Shown one piece after another: positions 1 through 7,367 of a DNA stretch of 49,479 bases. The stretch comes from Armatimonadota bacterium (lineage in GTDB: Bacteria > Armatimonadota > JAAZEB01): the NCBI GenBank assembly GCA_012512265.1, contig JAAZEM010000047.1, forward strand, positions 1-49,479. The letters run 5' to 3'. A program made the translations under genes and the position numbers. Under the pieces are notes generated by a model, which saw nothing but the letters and a program-made list of their open reading frames with translations, was not told where the DNA came from and searched no databases. The first letter of the stretch is position 1; every line of letters begins with the position of its first letter.

Positions 1-1412
1 AGGCGATCCAGCCACTCTTGCAGGCCTTGCGCACCGGCAAGACCCAGCTACTGAAGGGCGTTTCGGACGAGTTGTGGCCAGCGATGATCAATAGCGAGGC
101 GCGCGTGGCCGTCATGCGCCAGGTGGGGGCGACCTCGATGTTGGTCGTGCCCTTCATCGTGCGCGGGCACCTCACGGGATGGGCGAGTTTTCTGACAACC
201 CGGCCGGGACGAACGTATCAGCCTCCGGATATCACCCTGGCCGAGGAAGTGGCCCACCATGTGGCGCAAGCACTGGATAACGCGCGTCTTTACCAGGAGG
301 CGCGCGAGGCCAATGCCGCCAAAGACCAGTTTCTCGCCGTCCTCTCGCATGAATTGCGCAACCCACTCTCGCCTATCCTGACGGGCGTGGAGGTACTCCG
401 GCGCAGCATCCCCCTGGATCCGCGCACCGAGCGCGTTCTGACCCTGATCGAGCGGAATGCCGAGCTGCAAGCCCGCCTGATTACCGATCTGCTCGATTTC
501 TCGCGAATCCGGCGCGGAGCCATCGGCATCGAGCGCTCACCTGTTCCTCTCGATGCCGCGGTGAACGCCGCGGTCGAATCGACGCAGGGCGAGGCGAAGG
601 CGGCGGGGTTGGCGGTGAAGCTAGAGATCCAACCGGGGGTATGGGTCCTGGGTGACCTGGATCGCCTGCAGCAGATCGTGGTGAACCTCCTCACCAATGC
701 GATCAAATTCACACCGCCCGGGGGCGAGGTGCGCGTGCGCGTCGAGCGCGGGGAGCATGTGGGCCGGGTGATCGTCGAGGACACGGGAGTGGGCATCGAC
801 GCAGCGCTGATGCCCCGGCTCTTTGAGATGTTCCAGCAGGGGGAGATCGAGGGGCAGCGCGCCCGTGGCCTGGGGATCGGCCTGGCCCTCGTCAAGCACC
901 TCACAGAGCTGCATGGCGGGCGAGTGTGGGCCGAGAGCGAAGGGGTAGGGAAAGGGAGCCGTTTCACGGTTGAGCTGCCCCTGGCTCCTGCCGCGGCCAG
1001 GGAACCAGCCGAGAAAGAGGCGCGGGAGCCGATGGCGGTCAGGATTCTCCTGGTGGAAGACAACGCCGATGCCCGTGAGCTCCTGCAGGCGGGCCTGGAG
1101 TTGCTGGGCTACACGGTTGAGGCGGTGGGTAGCGGCGAAGAGGCGCTCGCGTTGCTCTCGGAGATGCGCCCGGATGTCATTGTGGCGGATATCGGCCTGC
1201 CCGGCGTGGATGGCTACGAGTTTCTACGGCAGGCTCGCCGCATCCCGGGCCTGGCGAATGTGCCTGCCTTTGCCGCCACCGGCTATGGGCGGCCCGAGGA
1301 CGTGGCGCGGGCGCATGAAGCTGGCTTCACGGATCACTTCGTGAAACCGGTCGATATCGCCGACCTGGACGCGCGCATCCGCAGCTATCTGGAGACGAAG
1401 CGGCACGGATAG
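1..1412 (+). CDS. Hybrid sensor histidine kinase, GAF-HisKA-HATPase-REC (5' end outside window)
   Basis: The frame is open to the left edge, so the gene begins upstream; the first in-frame start-like codon (TTG at 18) has no special claim. Order of domains: the end of a GAF-like sensory domain (up to about nt 270), a dimerisation/phosphoacceptor domain with the H-box SHELRNPLSP (His codon near nt 348), an HATPase domain with N-box NLLTNAIKF, G1 box EDTGVGI and G2 box GLGIGLALV, then a C-terminal receiver with the acidic pair ED in LLVEDNADARE, phosphoacceptor Asp in VADIGLPG and Lys in FVKP. It should autophosphorylate on His and pass phosphate to its own receiver. No membrane segment is seen in the visible part, so it is probably cytoplasmic. 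The kinase core is clearly paralogous to the kinase at 7368-9023 (same ELRNPL H-box and LQARLI helix). The cognate output and the signal are unknown. Confidence 0.93.
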   Translation, partial: AIQPLLQALRTGKTQLLKGVSDELWPAMINSEARVAVMRQVGATSMLVVPFIVRGHLTGWASFLTTRPGRTYQPPDITLAEEVAHHVAQALDNARLYQEAREANAAKDQFLAVLSHELRNPLSPILTGVEVLRRSIPLDPRTERVLTLIERNAELQARLITDLLDFSRIRRGAIGIERSPVPLDAAVNAAVESTQGEAKAAGLAVKLEIQPGVWVLGDLDRLQQIVVNLLTNAIKFTPPGGEVRVRVERGEHVGRVIVEDTGVGIDAALMPRLFEMFQQGEIEGQRARGLGIGLALVKHLTELHGGRVWAESEGVGKGSRFTVELPLAPAAAREPAEKEAREPMAVRILLVEDNADARELLQAGLELLGYTVEAVGSGEEALALLSEMRPDVIVADIGLPGVDGYEFLRQARRIPGLANVPAFAATGYGRPEDVARAHEAGFTDHFVKPVDIADLDARIRSYLETKRHG

Positions 1413-1887
1413 GAATCCTCGGCGGCTAGGCGGATTGCGCGATGCGCGTGGAATGGGCCACTCCACGGCGCGCCCGTTTCTGCTCCTTCACCCACTGCCC
1501 CCTCTTTGCTGGCGGATTCGGCGCCGTCTCGCCTCGCGGAGTCGGCGCGCCCGTGGTTCCCGGCAGGAGCGCAGGCGCTGCCGCCGAAACGAGAGGCGAT
1601 GCGGAGAGGGCGGCGGGCACGCCCATAGCGAACTGGGCTGCCACCGGGGGCCCTGCAACCTGACGCGATGGGCCGGCCTGCCACCTTGCCCGGCGATTCC
1701 TCACCCGGCCACCCGGCCGCGTCTGCCTGTAGTCGCGCGGGCGACCGTGCTCTCCCCCCGGGAGAGTGGGCAGGGTTGGAAGAGGAGTGTCGGTCTGCTC
1801 CTCGTGCTTCGTGATGTAGCGCGCCGGCGGATACGCGAACCACGTGGCACGAGGGATCTGCTTGCTTCATAGAAAGAAGCGCGAGAG
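1413..1887. other. Intergenic region without a supported gene
   Basis: 475 bases between the hybrid kinase and the PhnP-like hydrolase. Reading frames present here have no recognisable domain, are low-complexity in Arg/Pro/Ala, and exist on both strands, as expected from high GC. A short palindrome (CTCTCCC, 3-base loop, GGGAGAG, 1750-1766) could be a weak terminator. A 12-base direct repeat CGGCGCGCCCGT occurs near 1468 and 1545. No convincing promoter was found for the downstream gene. Confidence 0.6.
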
Positions 1888-2745
1888 ATGAAACTCACCT
1901 TTCTTGGCACCTCGGCTGGAGAACAGTACCCCGGCTTCTGGTGTCGCTGCGAGTATTGTGACAAGGCGCGCCAATTGGGGGGTCGCAACCTCCGCAAGAA
2001 CTCGTGCGCCTGGCTCGATCCCGATACCCTGATCGACTTCCCGCCCGAGATCTTCATGCAGGCGGAGCGCTTCGGCATTCCGGTGGTGGATGCGCGCACG
2101 ATTCTGATCACGCATTCGCATCAGGATCACTTCTACCCGAACCTCTTTCACTGGCGCGCGATGCGCCCCGACATACCGCTTCCCCCGCCACACACGATCG
2201 GGGGACCGCGCTTCTCGCCAGTCGTGCCCCTGCGCGTGTACGGCAATCAGCAGGTGTGCGACGCGGTGCTCGCCCGGGTGGGTGACCGCCTGGAGCTGTG
2301 CGCGATGGAGGTGCACCAGGTGGAACCCTTCCGCGAGATAGAGGAAGGCGCGATGCGCTTCGTGGCCGTTCCCGGGAATCACGCGGACGGCGACGGACAC
2401 GCGCTCACCTACATCATCCAGCGCGAGGGGAAGACGTTTCTTTATGCCCTCGACACGGGCTGGTTCCTTCCGGAGAGCTACGCCGAGATCGCCCGGCACC
2501 GATACGACCTGGTTGTCATCGAGGGGACCTTTGGGTTTGGGGTGGACTCCGAGCAACACATGAACTTCCGAAAGCTGGAAGAGGTCCGGCGCCTCTTCGA
2601 GAAGGATGGCCTGCTCAAGCCAGGTGCGCCGTTTGTGGCGTCGCATATCTGCCCGCACTTCACCCCGGTGCATGATGAGGCCGCGCCTCTGGTTGCCGAG
2701 AAGGGGATCACCCTCGCCTATGATGGCATGACGGTGGAGTTCTGA
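1888..2745 (+). CDS. PhnP-like metallo-beta-lactamase-fold phosphodiesterase
   Basis: 285 residues. The N-terminus MKLTFLGTSAGE is the first strand of an MBL fold, and the metal motif THSHQDH is at residues 75-81 (His76, His78, Asp80, His81). Further likely ligands are His in GNHADGDGH, Asp in ALDTGW, and His in SHICPHF. An extra cysteine cluster WCRCEYC (Cys19, Cys21, Cys24) resembles the structural zinc site of PhnP, the phosphoribosyl cyclic phosphodiesterase. Cytoplasmic, no signal peptide. The start ATG follows a purine-rich GCGCGAGAG stretch. No phn genes are visible, so a role in phosphonate breakdown is not supported by context; hydrolysis of a cyclic phosphodiester or a related small molecule is an inference from family. 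The amidohydrolase lies 107 bases downstream on the same strand and may be cotranscribed. Confidence 0.88.
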   Translation: MKLTFLGTSAGEQYPGFWCRCEYCDKARQLGGRNLRKNSCAWLDPDTLIDFPPEIFMQAERFGIPVVDARTILITHSHQDHFYPNLFHWRAMRPDIPLPPPHTIGGPRFSPVVPLRVYGNQQVCDAVLARVGDRLELCAMEVHQVEPFREIEEGAMRFVAVPGNHADGDGHALTYIIQREGKTFLYALDTGWFLPESYAEIARHRYDLVVIEGTFGFGVDSEQHMNFRKLEEVRRLFEKDGLLKPGAPFVASHICPHFTPVHDEAAPLVAEKGITLAYDGMTVEF

Positions 2746-2852
2746 GGGGCCGGCTGCCAGCAGCACCGAGCGGCCGGCTGGCATCCAGAGCGCATGGTGA
2801 CCCGACTGGGGGGCGCGCGATAGGACTAGCCGCTTTGTCCGGAGGGCAACTC

Positions 2853-3908
2853 ATGCTGCCGCAGAGTATCGATGACTGGAAGCTGAAGGATTTCCTGCCG
2901 GAGTCGGAGCTGGTCCTGCCGGAACACCAGGTCGACCGCCCCCGGTTCCCGGCGATCGATGCGCACAACCACCTGGGAGGGATCGTGCGCCAGGGGGCCG
3001 AGGCTGTCTCCCGACTGTTGGATCTGATGGACAGCCTCGGCCTGCGGGCGATGGTCAATCTGGATGCGGGTTACGGCAGCGCGGTCTCCCTGGAAGAGTG
3101 CTTGCGCCTCCTGAAAGAGCCCTACCCGGAGCGCTTCATCCTGTTCCATACCCTCAACTGGAAGCGGGTTGAGGAGGGCGAGGGCTTCGGGGAGCGGATG
3201 GCGGCCGACTTGCGTGAGGCCGTCGCGCGCGGGGCCCAGGGCGTGAAGATCCACAAGAGCCTCGGCCTGCGGATTCGGGATCCCCAGGGAAGGCTGCTCA
3301 TGCCGGATGATGAGCGCCTTGCGCCTATCTTCGCAGCCGCGGGTGAGTTGGGCATTCCTGTGCTCTACCACGTTGCGGATCCACGCGCCTTCTTCCGGCC
3401 GCTGGATGGCCGCAACGAACGCTTGGAGCAGCTGGCGCGACACCCCGACTGGCACTTCTACGGGGGCGATTTCCCCCAGTTCGAGGTGCTGATGGAAGCC
3501 CAGGCGCGCCTGGTGCGCCGACATCCGAACACCACCTTCATCTCGGCGCATCTCTGCTCCTATGTGGAGAACCTGAGATGGGTGAGCGACCTTCTGGATG
3601 CCTGCCCCAACTTGAACGTGGACCTCTCCGCGCGTTACGAGGAGCTGGGCCGGCAGCCCTACACCGCGCGGCGCTTCTTCCTCCGGCACGCGGATCGCAT
3701 CCTGTTCGGCGCCGATTTCGAGCCAGAAGCGTGGCATTACCGCGTGCTCTTTCGCTTTCTCGAAACCGATGACGAGTACTTCCCATACGCTATCGGACCG
3801 CGCCCCCAGAAGGGCCGATGGCGCATCTACGGCATTTTCCTGCCCGATGATGTCCTGCGCAAGGTGTACGCGGAGAACGCCGCCCGGCTCATCCCGGGCG
3901 TGAGATAG
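2853..3908 (+). CDS. Amidohydrolase-2 family metal-dependent hydrolase (TIM barrel)
   Basis: 351 residues. I chose ATG 2853 because GGAGGG sits 6-7 bases upstream; an in-frame TTG at 2835 would put that ribosome site inside the gene. Amidohydrolase signatures: DAHNH (His38, His40), GVKIHKS (Lys132, possible metal or structural residue), LYHVADP (His173), ISAHLCSY (His233) and LFGADFEP (Asp288), in the order expected for strands 1, 4, 5, 6 and 8 of the barrel. Members decarboxylate or hydrolyse small organic acids; the substrate cannot be read from sequence. No signal peptide. It may share a transcript with the PhnP-like hydrolase upstream. Confidence 0.88.
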   Translation: MLPQSIDDWKLKDFLPESELVLPEHQVDRPRFPAIDAHNHLGGIVRQGAEAVSRLLDLMDSLGLRAMVNLDAGYGSAVSLEECLRLLKEPYPERFILFHTLNWKRVEEGEGFGERMAADLREAVARGAQGVKIHKSLGLRIRDPQGRLLMPDDERLAPIFAAAGELGIPVLYHVADPRAFFRPLDGRNERLEQLARHPDWHFYGGDFPQFEVLMEAQARLVRRHPNTTFISAHLCSYVENLRWVSDLLDACPNLNVDLSARYEELGRQPYTARRFFLRHADRILFGADFEPEAWHYRVLFRFLETDDEYFPYAIGPRPQKGRWRIYGIFLPDDVLRKVYAENAARLIPGVR

Positions 3909-4082
3909 AATGTGCAAGGCGCACCGGCGTGGCAACGGCGGAATGCCGCGCGCGGAGAGGGAGAGAGGCCGGGCCGCCGGTGCCGGCGACCGGACGCCCT
4001 GTGAGCTGGCTGGTGGCTGCCGCGAACGAAAGCAAGAGCCGGTGGAGCGTCGCCTGCTGCATTCGAGCGCAACGCAAGTGGG

Positions 4083-4088
4083 TATAAT
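4083..4088 (+). promoter_or_regulatory. Consensus -10 box (TATAAT) and structured leader of the RRM gene
   Basis: A perfect TATAAT lies about 115 bases before the RRM start; no good -35 is present at 16-18 bases (ATTCGA/CATTCG), so the promoter is only partly supported. The leader of roughly 110 bases contains a 7-bp hairpin (ATGCGGA at 4128-4134 with TCCGCAT at 4143-4149) and a second weaker one around 4105-4120. Long structured leaders are typical of cold-inducible RNA-binding protein genes, but regulation here is inferred. Confidence 0.45.
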
Positions 4089-4203
4089 GGGGGTATGCGG
4101 GATCGCCCGTGGTCTGCGGGCAATCGCATGCGGAAAGCGCAGTCCGCATCGGGGCCGGCTTTCCATCCGCGTCAAGAGTGATGGGCCGTGAAAGGAGCCG
4201 CAA

Positions 4204-4605
4204 GTGGCAAGACGGCTGTTCGTGGGTGGTCTTTCCTTTGATACGAGCGCGGCGGAGCTTCGGAAGGCGTTTGAGGCAGTGGGGCCGGTCGTCGCGGCGG
4301 ATGTGGTGATGGACCGGGAAACGGGGCGGAGCCGGGGATTTGGCTTCGTGGAGATGGCAAACGACGAGGATGCGGCAACCGCTGTCGCTCAGCTCAATGG
4401 GACCACTTTGGGTGGGCGCACGCTGACGGTGAACGAGGCGTCGGCGCGATCCGAGCGCGGAGGCGGAGGTCGGAGCGGCGCCGGCCGTGGAGGGGGGCCT
4501 GGCCGCGGGCGTGGCGAGCGTGAACAACGCAGTCGCAGTGTCGAGGGGGGCCGCGCCGGGCGCATTCCCGGTGCCGGCGGCTACGGCGGCAAGAACTCCT
4601 GGTAG
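4204..4605 (+). CDS. RRM-type RNA-binding protein with glycine-rich tail
   Basis: 133 residues starting at GTG with AAAGGAG a few bases upstream. One RNA recognition motif fills residues 4-79: RNP-2 LFVGGL (5-10) and RNP-1 RGFGFVEM (44-51) carry the aromatic residues that stack on RNA bases. Residues 84-133 are an Arg/Gly-rich disordered tail ending GGYGGKNSW, as in cyanobacterial Rbp and other bacterial RRM proteins. Such proteins bind single-stranded RNA, often as cold-shock chaperones, and a CspA-type gene is also present at 18983. It stands alone between unrelated neighbours. The function is secure at family level; RNA targets are unknown. Confidence 0.93.
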   Translation: MARRLFVGGLSFDTSAAELRKAFEAVGPVVAADVVMDRETGRSRGFGFVEMANDEDAATAVAQLNGTTLGGRTLTVNEASARSERGGGGRSGAGRGGGPGRGRGEREQRSRSVEGGRAGRIPGAGGYGGKNSW

Positions 4606-4835
4606 GCCGGCACTCCCGGCTACCGCATGAAGGCCTGGCGTGCCAGCAGGGATCTCCCTCCCGCGTGCCTCTCCATGCGGCTTGGGTCAGGGAACGCGCG
4701 TTCCCCAGGAGCGCCGCGCGGAGGCGTCGTTGCATGCACGGCCCTTCGGGCCTGGAGCCTGTCCGGTTGTTGCTCGCGACCTGCCAGCGACCCGGATCAG
4801 GTGATGACGGATGGCCTGTTAGTCACCCGCTTCTC

Positions 4836-5153
4836 CTAGGCAGAGGTGACCTTGAGTCCGATGATCCCCGCTGCAATCAGCGCGAGGCACACGAGCCGGA
4901 TCGCGTGGCGGGGCTCGCCCAACACGAGGATGCCGAAGATCACGGTGCCAATGGCCCCAATCCCCGTCCACACGGCGTAAGCCGTGCCGACCGGCAGATC
5001 TCGCACGGCAAGCCCGAGGAGAAAGACGCTTGCCGCCATGAAGGCAAGCGTGACCAGAGAGGGCCAGAACTTAGTGAAGCCAGCCGTCGATTTCAGGCCA
5101 ACGGCCCAAGCGACCTCGAACAGCCCCGCTAGAAAAAGAATCACCCACGCCAT
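4836..5153 (-). CDS. gdx: Guanidinium exporter Gdx (SMR family, formerly SugE)
   Basis: 105 residues, four predicted membrane helices, normal for the small multidrug resistance family. The residues that mark the Gdx subtype, rather than EmrE-type drug pumps, are all present at the positions known for Gdx-Clo: Glu13, Trp16, Ser42, Tyr59 and Trp62, with the signature [10 protein letters not shown]. It should act as an antiparallel homodimer in the inner membrane exchanging guanidinium for protons. ATG 5153 is preferred over an upstream start because GGAGG sits 8 bases before it. The proposed guanidine-II riboswitch at 5172-5220 independently supports guanidinium as substrate. Confidence 0.93.
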   Translation of the reverse strand: MAWVILFLAGLFEVAWAVGLKSTAGFTKFWPSLVTLAFMAASVFLLGLAVRDLPVGTAYAVWTGIGAIGTVIFGILVLGEPRHAIRLVCLALIAAGIIGLKVTSA

Positions 5154-5171
5154 GCACCGATCCTCCGGTGT

Positions 5172-5220
5172 GAAGGGGGCGTCCCCTTCGCGATAGCAGC
5201 GCACGCTGGGTCGTCCCAAC
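5172..5220 (-). promoter_or_regulatory. Guanidine-II (mini-ykkC) riboswitch candidate upstream of gdx
   Basis: On the minus strand two hairpins lie in tandem. P1 (5220-5205) is GUUGGG-ACGA-CCCAGC, a 6-bp stem with one G-U pair and an ACGA loop. After a 15-base linker, P2 (5189-5172) is GAAGGGG-ACGC-CCCCUUC, a perfect 7-bp stem with an ACGC loop. The known class has two hairpins capped by ACGR loops joined by a short linker; P1 fits exactly, and P2 fits except for C instead of a purine at loop position 4. P2 ends 5 bases before the GGAGG ribosome site of gdx, suiting translational control. The family of the downstream gene strengthens the call. Confidence 0.75.
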
Positions 5221-5243
5221 GGGGCCAAAAGGCCGGCTGGTTG

Positions 5244-5265
5244 GCGACACTGAAATCAGTGTCGC
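5244..5265. promoter_or_regulatory. 22-bp near-perfect palindrome between yjbQ and gdx
   Basis: Two 10-base arms, GCGACACTGA and TCAGTGTCGC, are exact reverse complements separated by AA. The symmetry, even length and two-base centre look like a dimeric repressor operator. As RNA it would make a 10-bp stem with too tight a loop unless the centre opens, so it could also serve as the yjbQ terminator. It lies 24 bases upstream of riboswitch hairpin P1. No regulator gene for it is evident nearby. Confidence 0.55.
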
Positions 5266-5370
5266 ACCGTCTCATCAGCACTCTCAGTCTCAGGGCCATT
5301 TCGAGCAGGGTCAGAGTGTGAAGCCACGCTGCCAAACGATCAAGGCACTTCAGCGAGGAGCGGGCCCCGC

Positions 5371-5790
5371 CTATTCGCCGATGATCTTCACCAGCACGCG
5401 CTTGCGCCGGCCCCCATCAAACTCGCCGTAGAAGATCTGCTCCCAGGGGCCAAAATCGAGCTTGCCGTTGGTGATGGCGACAACCACCTCCCGGCCCATC
5501 ACCTGGCGCTTCAGGTGAGCGTCGCCGTTGTCCTCGCCCGTGCGGTTGTGCCAGTACCGGCTGATAGGCTCGTGAGGGGCCAGGTTCTCCAGCCACTCCT
5601 CGTAATCGTGGTGCAGGCCCCGCTCGTCGTCGTTAATGAAGACAGAGGCGGTGATGTGCATGGCGTTACAAAGCAGCAGGCCCTCGCGGATGCCACTCTT
5701 GCGCAGGCACTCCTCCACCTGGGGCGTGATGTTGATGAATGCCCGCCGCTGCGGGACGTTGAACCACAGTTCCTCACGGTAGCTCTTCAT
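5371..5790 (-). CDS. yjbQ: YjbQ family (UPF0047) protein
   Basis: 139 residues, the usual size. Family hallmarks are visible: [36 protein letters not shown], the [13 protein letters not shown] segment, [21 protein letters not shown] split by the conserved His, and [14 protein letters not shown] near the end. The conserved His and Asp residues cluster in a trimeric fold; weak thiamin-phosphate synthase activity has been reported for relatives, but the physiological role is unsettled. The start lacks a good ribosome site and lies about where transcription should begin (see promoter 5797-5825), so it may be translated leaderless. gdx follows 217 bases downstream on the same strand. Confidence 0.93.
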   Translation of the reverse strand: MKSYREELWFNVPQRRAFINITPQVEECLRKSGIREGLLLCNAMHITASVFINDDERGLHHDYEEWLENLAPHEPISRYWHNRTGEDNGDAHLKRQVMGREVVVAITNGKLDFGPWEQIFYGEFDGGRRKRVLVKIIGE

Positions 5791-5796
5791 GCCTGT

Positions 5797-5825
5797 ATGA
5801 TACCATGAACCTACCCGATACGCAA
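5797..5825 (-). promoter_or_regulatory. Promoter of yjbQ, leaderless arrangement
   Basis: Minus-strand TTGCGT (5825-5820), 17-base spacer, TATCAT (5802-5797), with TG one base before the -10 (extended -10). The predicted start of transcription, about 7 bases past the -10, falls on or next to the A of the yjbQ ATG at 5790. Confidence 0.6.
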
Positions 5826-6524
5826 CGGCCTGCCCGTGCCCTACGCGCCGCGGAGCCGAAAGGGCGCTGCTGCCCCATTCGCCCGCGATCCTCTCCTCTA
5901 GCGCCCTCCCGGCTGCCTGCTAAGCGACCAAACAGTTAGCGTCCAACTCTTGTGGTGCCGTCATCCCGCAGGAGGCTGCCGCTGCCTCGGCGAACGGGAG
6001 AATATCGGTAATGCAGGCAGCGAAGACCAAAGCCAGCATCGACGTAGGCGGCATGGTTGCCGGGGGGCGCGGATCGCACGAAAGGCGAGCGCGCCGGCCA
6101 TGAGCGCGACGAGTGGCGGCGTTGGCGCATTCGAGCTTCCCCAGCGGGTACTCCTCAGAGCGGATGAGCAGGGTCGCTTCGTCGCTCTCGGCAACCGGGT
6201 GAACCTGACAAGACTGCTCGAGATGGAGTGCCAGCGTGCCTCACGCGAGGATGCTCCCGGATGAGCGGGGAGACACGATCGGTTTCCTTCCGGGCCTCTT
6301 GGCTTCCGCGAGCCAGAGCCTTCCGCGCGTCGGTCCAGCCGGTCTTCGCCGGGCGAGGGAGGGTTCGGGCGTTCGAGTAGAGATACGGGAGTAGCCCTGG
6401 GCGGCCCTCTGCGGAGGGGCCAGGGGGGGGAGTCAGACCCGTGGCCGCCAGAGGAATCGCCTGGAGAGATCGCATACCAAGTGGAAGCATCGCTGTGGTG
6501 TTAGGAAGGCCGACTGTATAACCG
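5826..6524. other. 699-base intergenic region, no supported gene
   Basis: No frame here shows a domain, a convincing ribosome site, or codon use like the neighbours. A minus-strand frame (5961-6194) has a faint PEP-CTERM-like look (small hydrophobic stretch then Arg), and another minus-strand frame starting near 6050 begins with a signal-peptide-like MPPTSMLALVFAACI but stops after about 44 codons; neither is strong enough to call. It may hold decayed coding sequence. Confidence 0.5.
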
Positions 6525-7199
6525 ATGAAGGTGCTTGTCGTTGATGATGAGCCAGCAATCACGGATCCGATTCAGGCTGCGCTGCAGATGGAAGGCTATC
6601 AGGTGGGTGTGCGCACCACCGCGGCGGCCTGTCTGGCTGCGGTGCGCACCTGGCGTCCGGATCTGATACTGCTCGACATCATGCTTCCTGGGGGGATGAC
6701 CGGTTTGGATGCCTTGCGCATCATACGCCAGGAGACGGACCTGCCGGTCATCTTGATTACCGGGCGCAGCGAGGACGCCTACAAAGTATTAGGCCTTGAA
6801 TACGCAGATGACTATCTGGTGAAGCCTTTCACGATGCCCGAGATGCTCAGCCGGATCCGGGCGGTGATGCGCCGGGTTCACCCGCGGCCGGCTCGAGAGG
6901 CCACCATTGAAGCGGGCGATCTCCGCATTGACCTCGATGCCCGTCTGGTCACCCTGGCTGGGAGGGTGATCTCGCTCACTCCGAAAGAGTTTGATATCCT
7001 GCTCACGCTGGCCTCACGCCCTAACCGCGTTTTCACCCACGAGGAGCTTGCCGAGCGGGCCTGGGGACCCAACGAATACGTCAGCCCACGCACTCTCGCT
7101 GTCCATGTCGGCGCAGTACGCCGGAAGCTGGGCGGGGGAGCCGGGCGCCCGTCTCCCATCCTGACTGTGCGCGGTGTGGGTTTTCGTTTCGTGGCCTAA
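6525..7199 (+). CDS. OmpR/PhoB-family response regulator
   Basis: 224 residues. Receiver domain 1-115 with acidic pair Asp7-Asp8, phosphoacceptor Asp51 (LILLDIMLP), Thr79 and Lys100 (YLVKPF). A winged-helix DNA-binding domain follows (about 125-224), with LTPKEFDILLTLASRPNRVFT, the recognition region SPRTLAVHVGAVRRKL and the wing RGVGFRFVA. It should bind DNA as a dimer when phosphorylated. The sensor kinase at 7368-9023 lies 168 bases downstream on the same strand and is the likely partner, although the kinase has its own promoter-like element. The start ATG has only a distant AGGAAGG as ribosome site. Confidence 0.93.
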   Translation: MKVLVVDDEPAITDPIQAALQMEGYQVGVRTTAAACLAAVRTWRPDLILLDIMLPGGMTGLDALRIIRQETDLPVILITGRSEDAYKVLGLEYADDYLVKPFTMPEMLSRIRAVMRRVHPRPAREATIEAGDLRIDLDARLVTLAGRVISLTPKEFDILLTLASRPNRVFTHEELAERAWGPNEYVSPRTLAVHVGAVRRKLGGGAGRPSPILTVRGVGFRFVA

Positions 7200-7313
7200 C
7201 GCATTCAGCGGGGCCTTCTGCATGCACGCGCGCGTTCCTGGGGGTGGGCTGGCGACGTGGCAACATTCTTTACGATTCCTTTGCATTCCCTTCGGCATGC
7301 CTGAATCTTCGTG

Positions 7314-7322
7314 TGCTATACT
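7314..7322 (+). promoter_or_regulatory. Extended -10 element before the PAS kinase
   Basis: TG-C-TATACT. No -35 at proper spacing (TTCGGC at 20 bases is poor). The predicted transcript would have a leader of about 39 bases before ATG 7368. The same TGC-TATA-A/C-T form recurs at 9029-9037 and 18850-18858. Confidence 0.4.
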
Positions 7323-7367
7323 CTGCACCGACGGGAGGGGGTCAGCTCCCAATAACCCACTGCGCAT

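Noticed and set aside
5961..6194. Possible PEP-CTERM-like tail or small signal-peptide protein
   Set aside because: Only a vague hydrophobic-then-Arg pattern, no VPEP motif, no ribosome site, very short.
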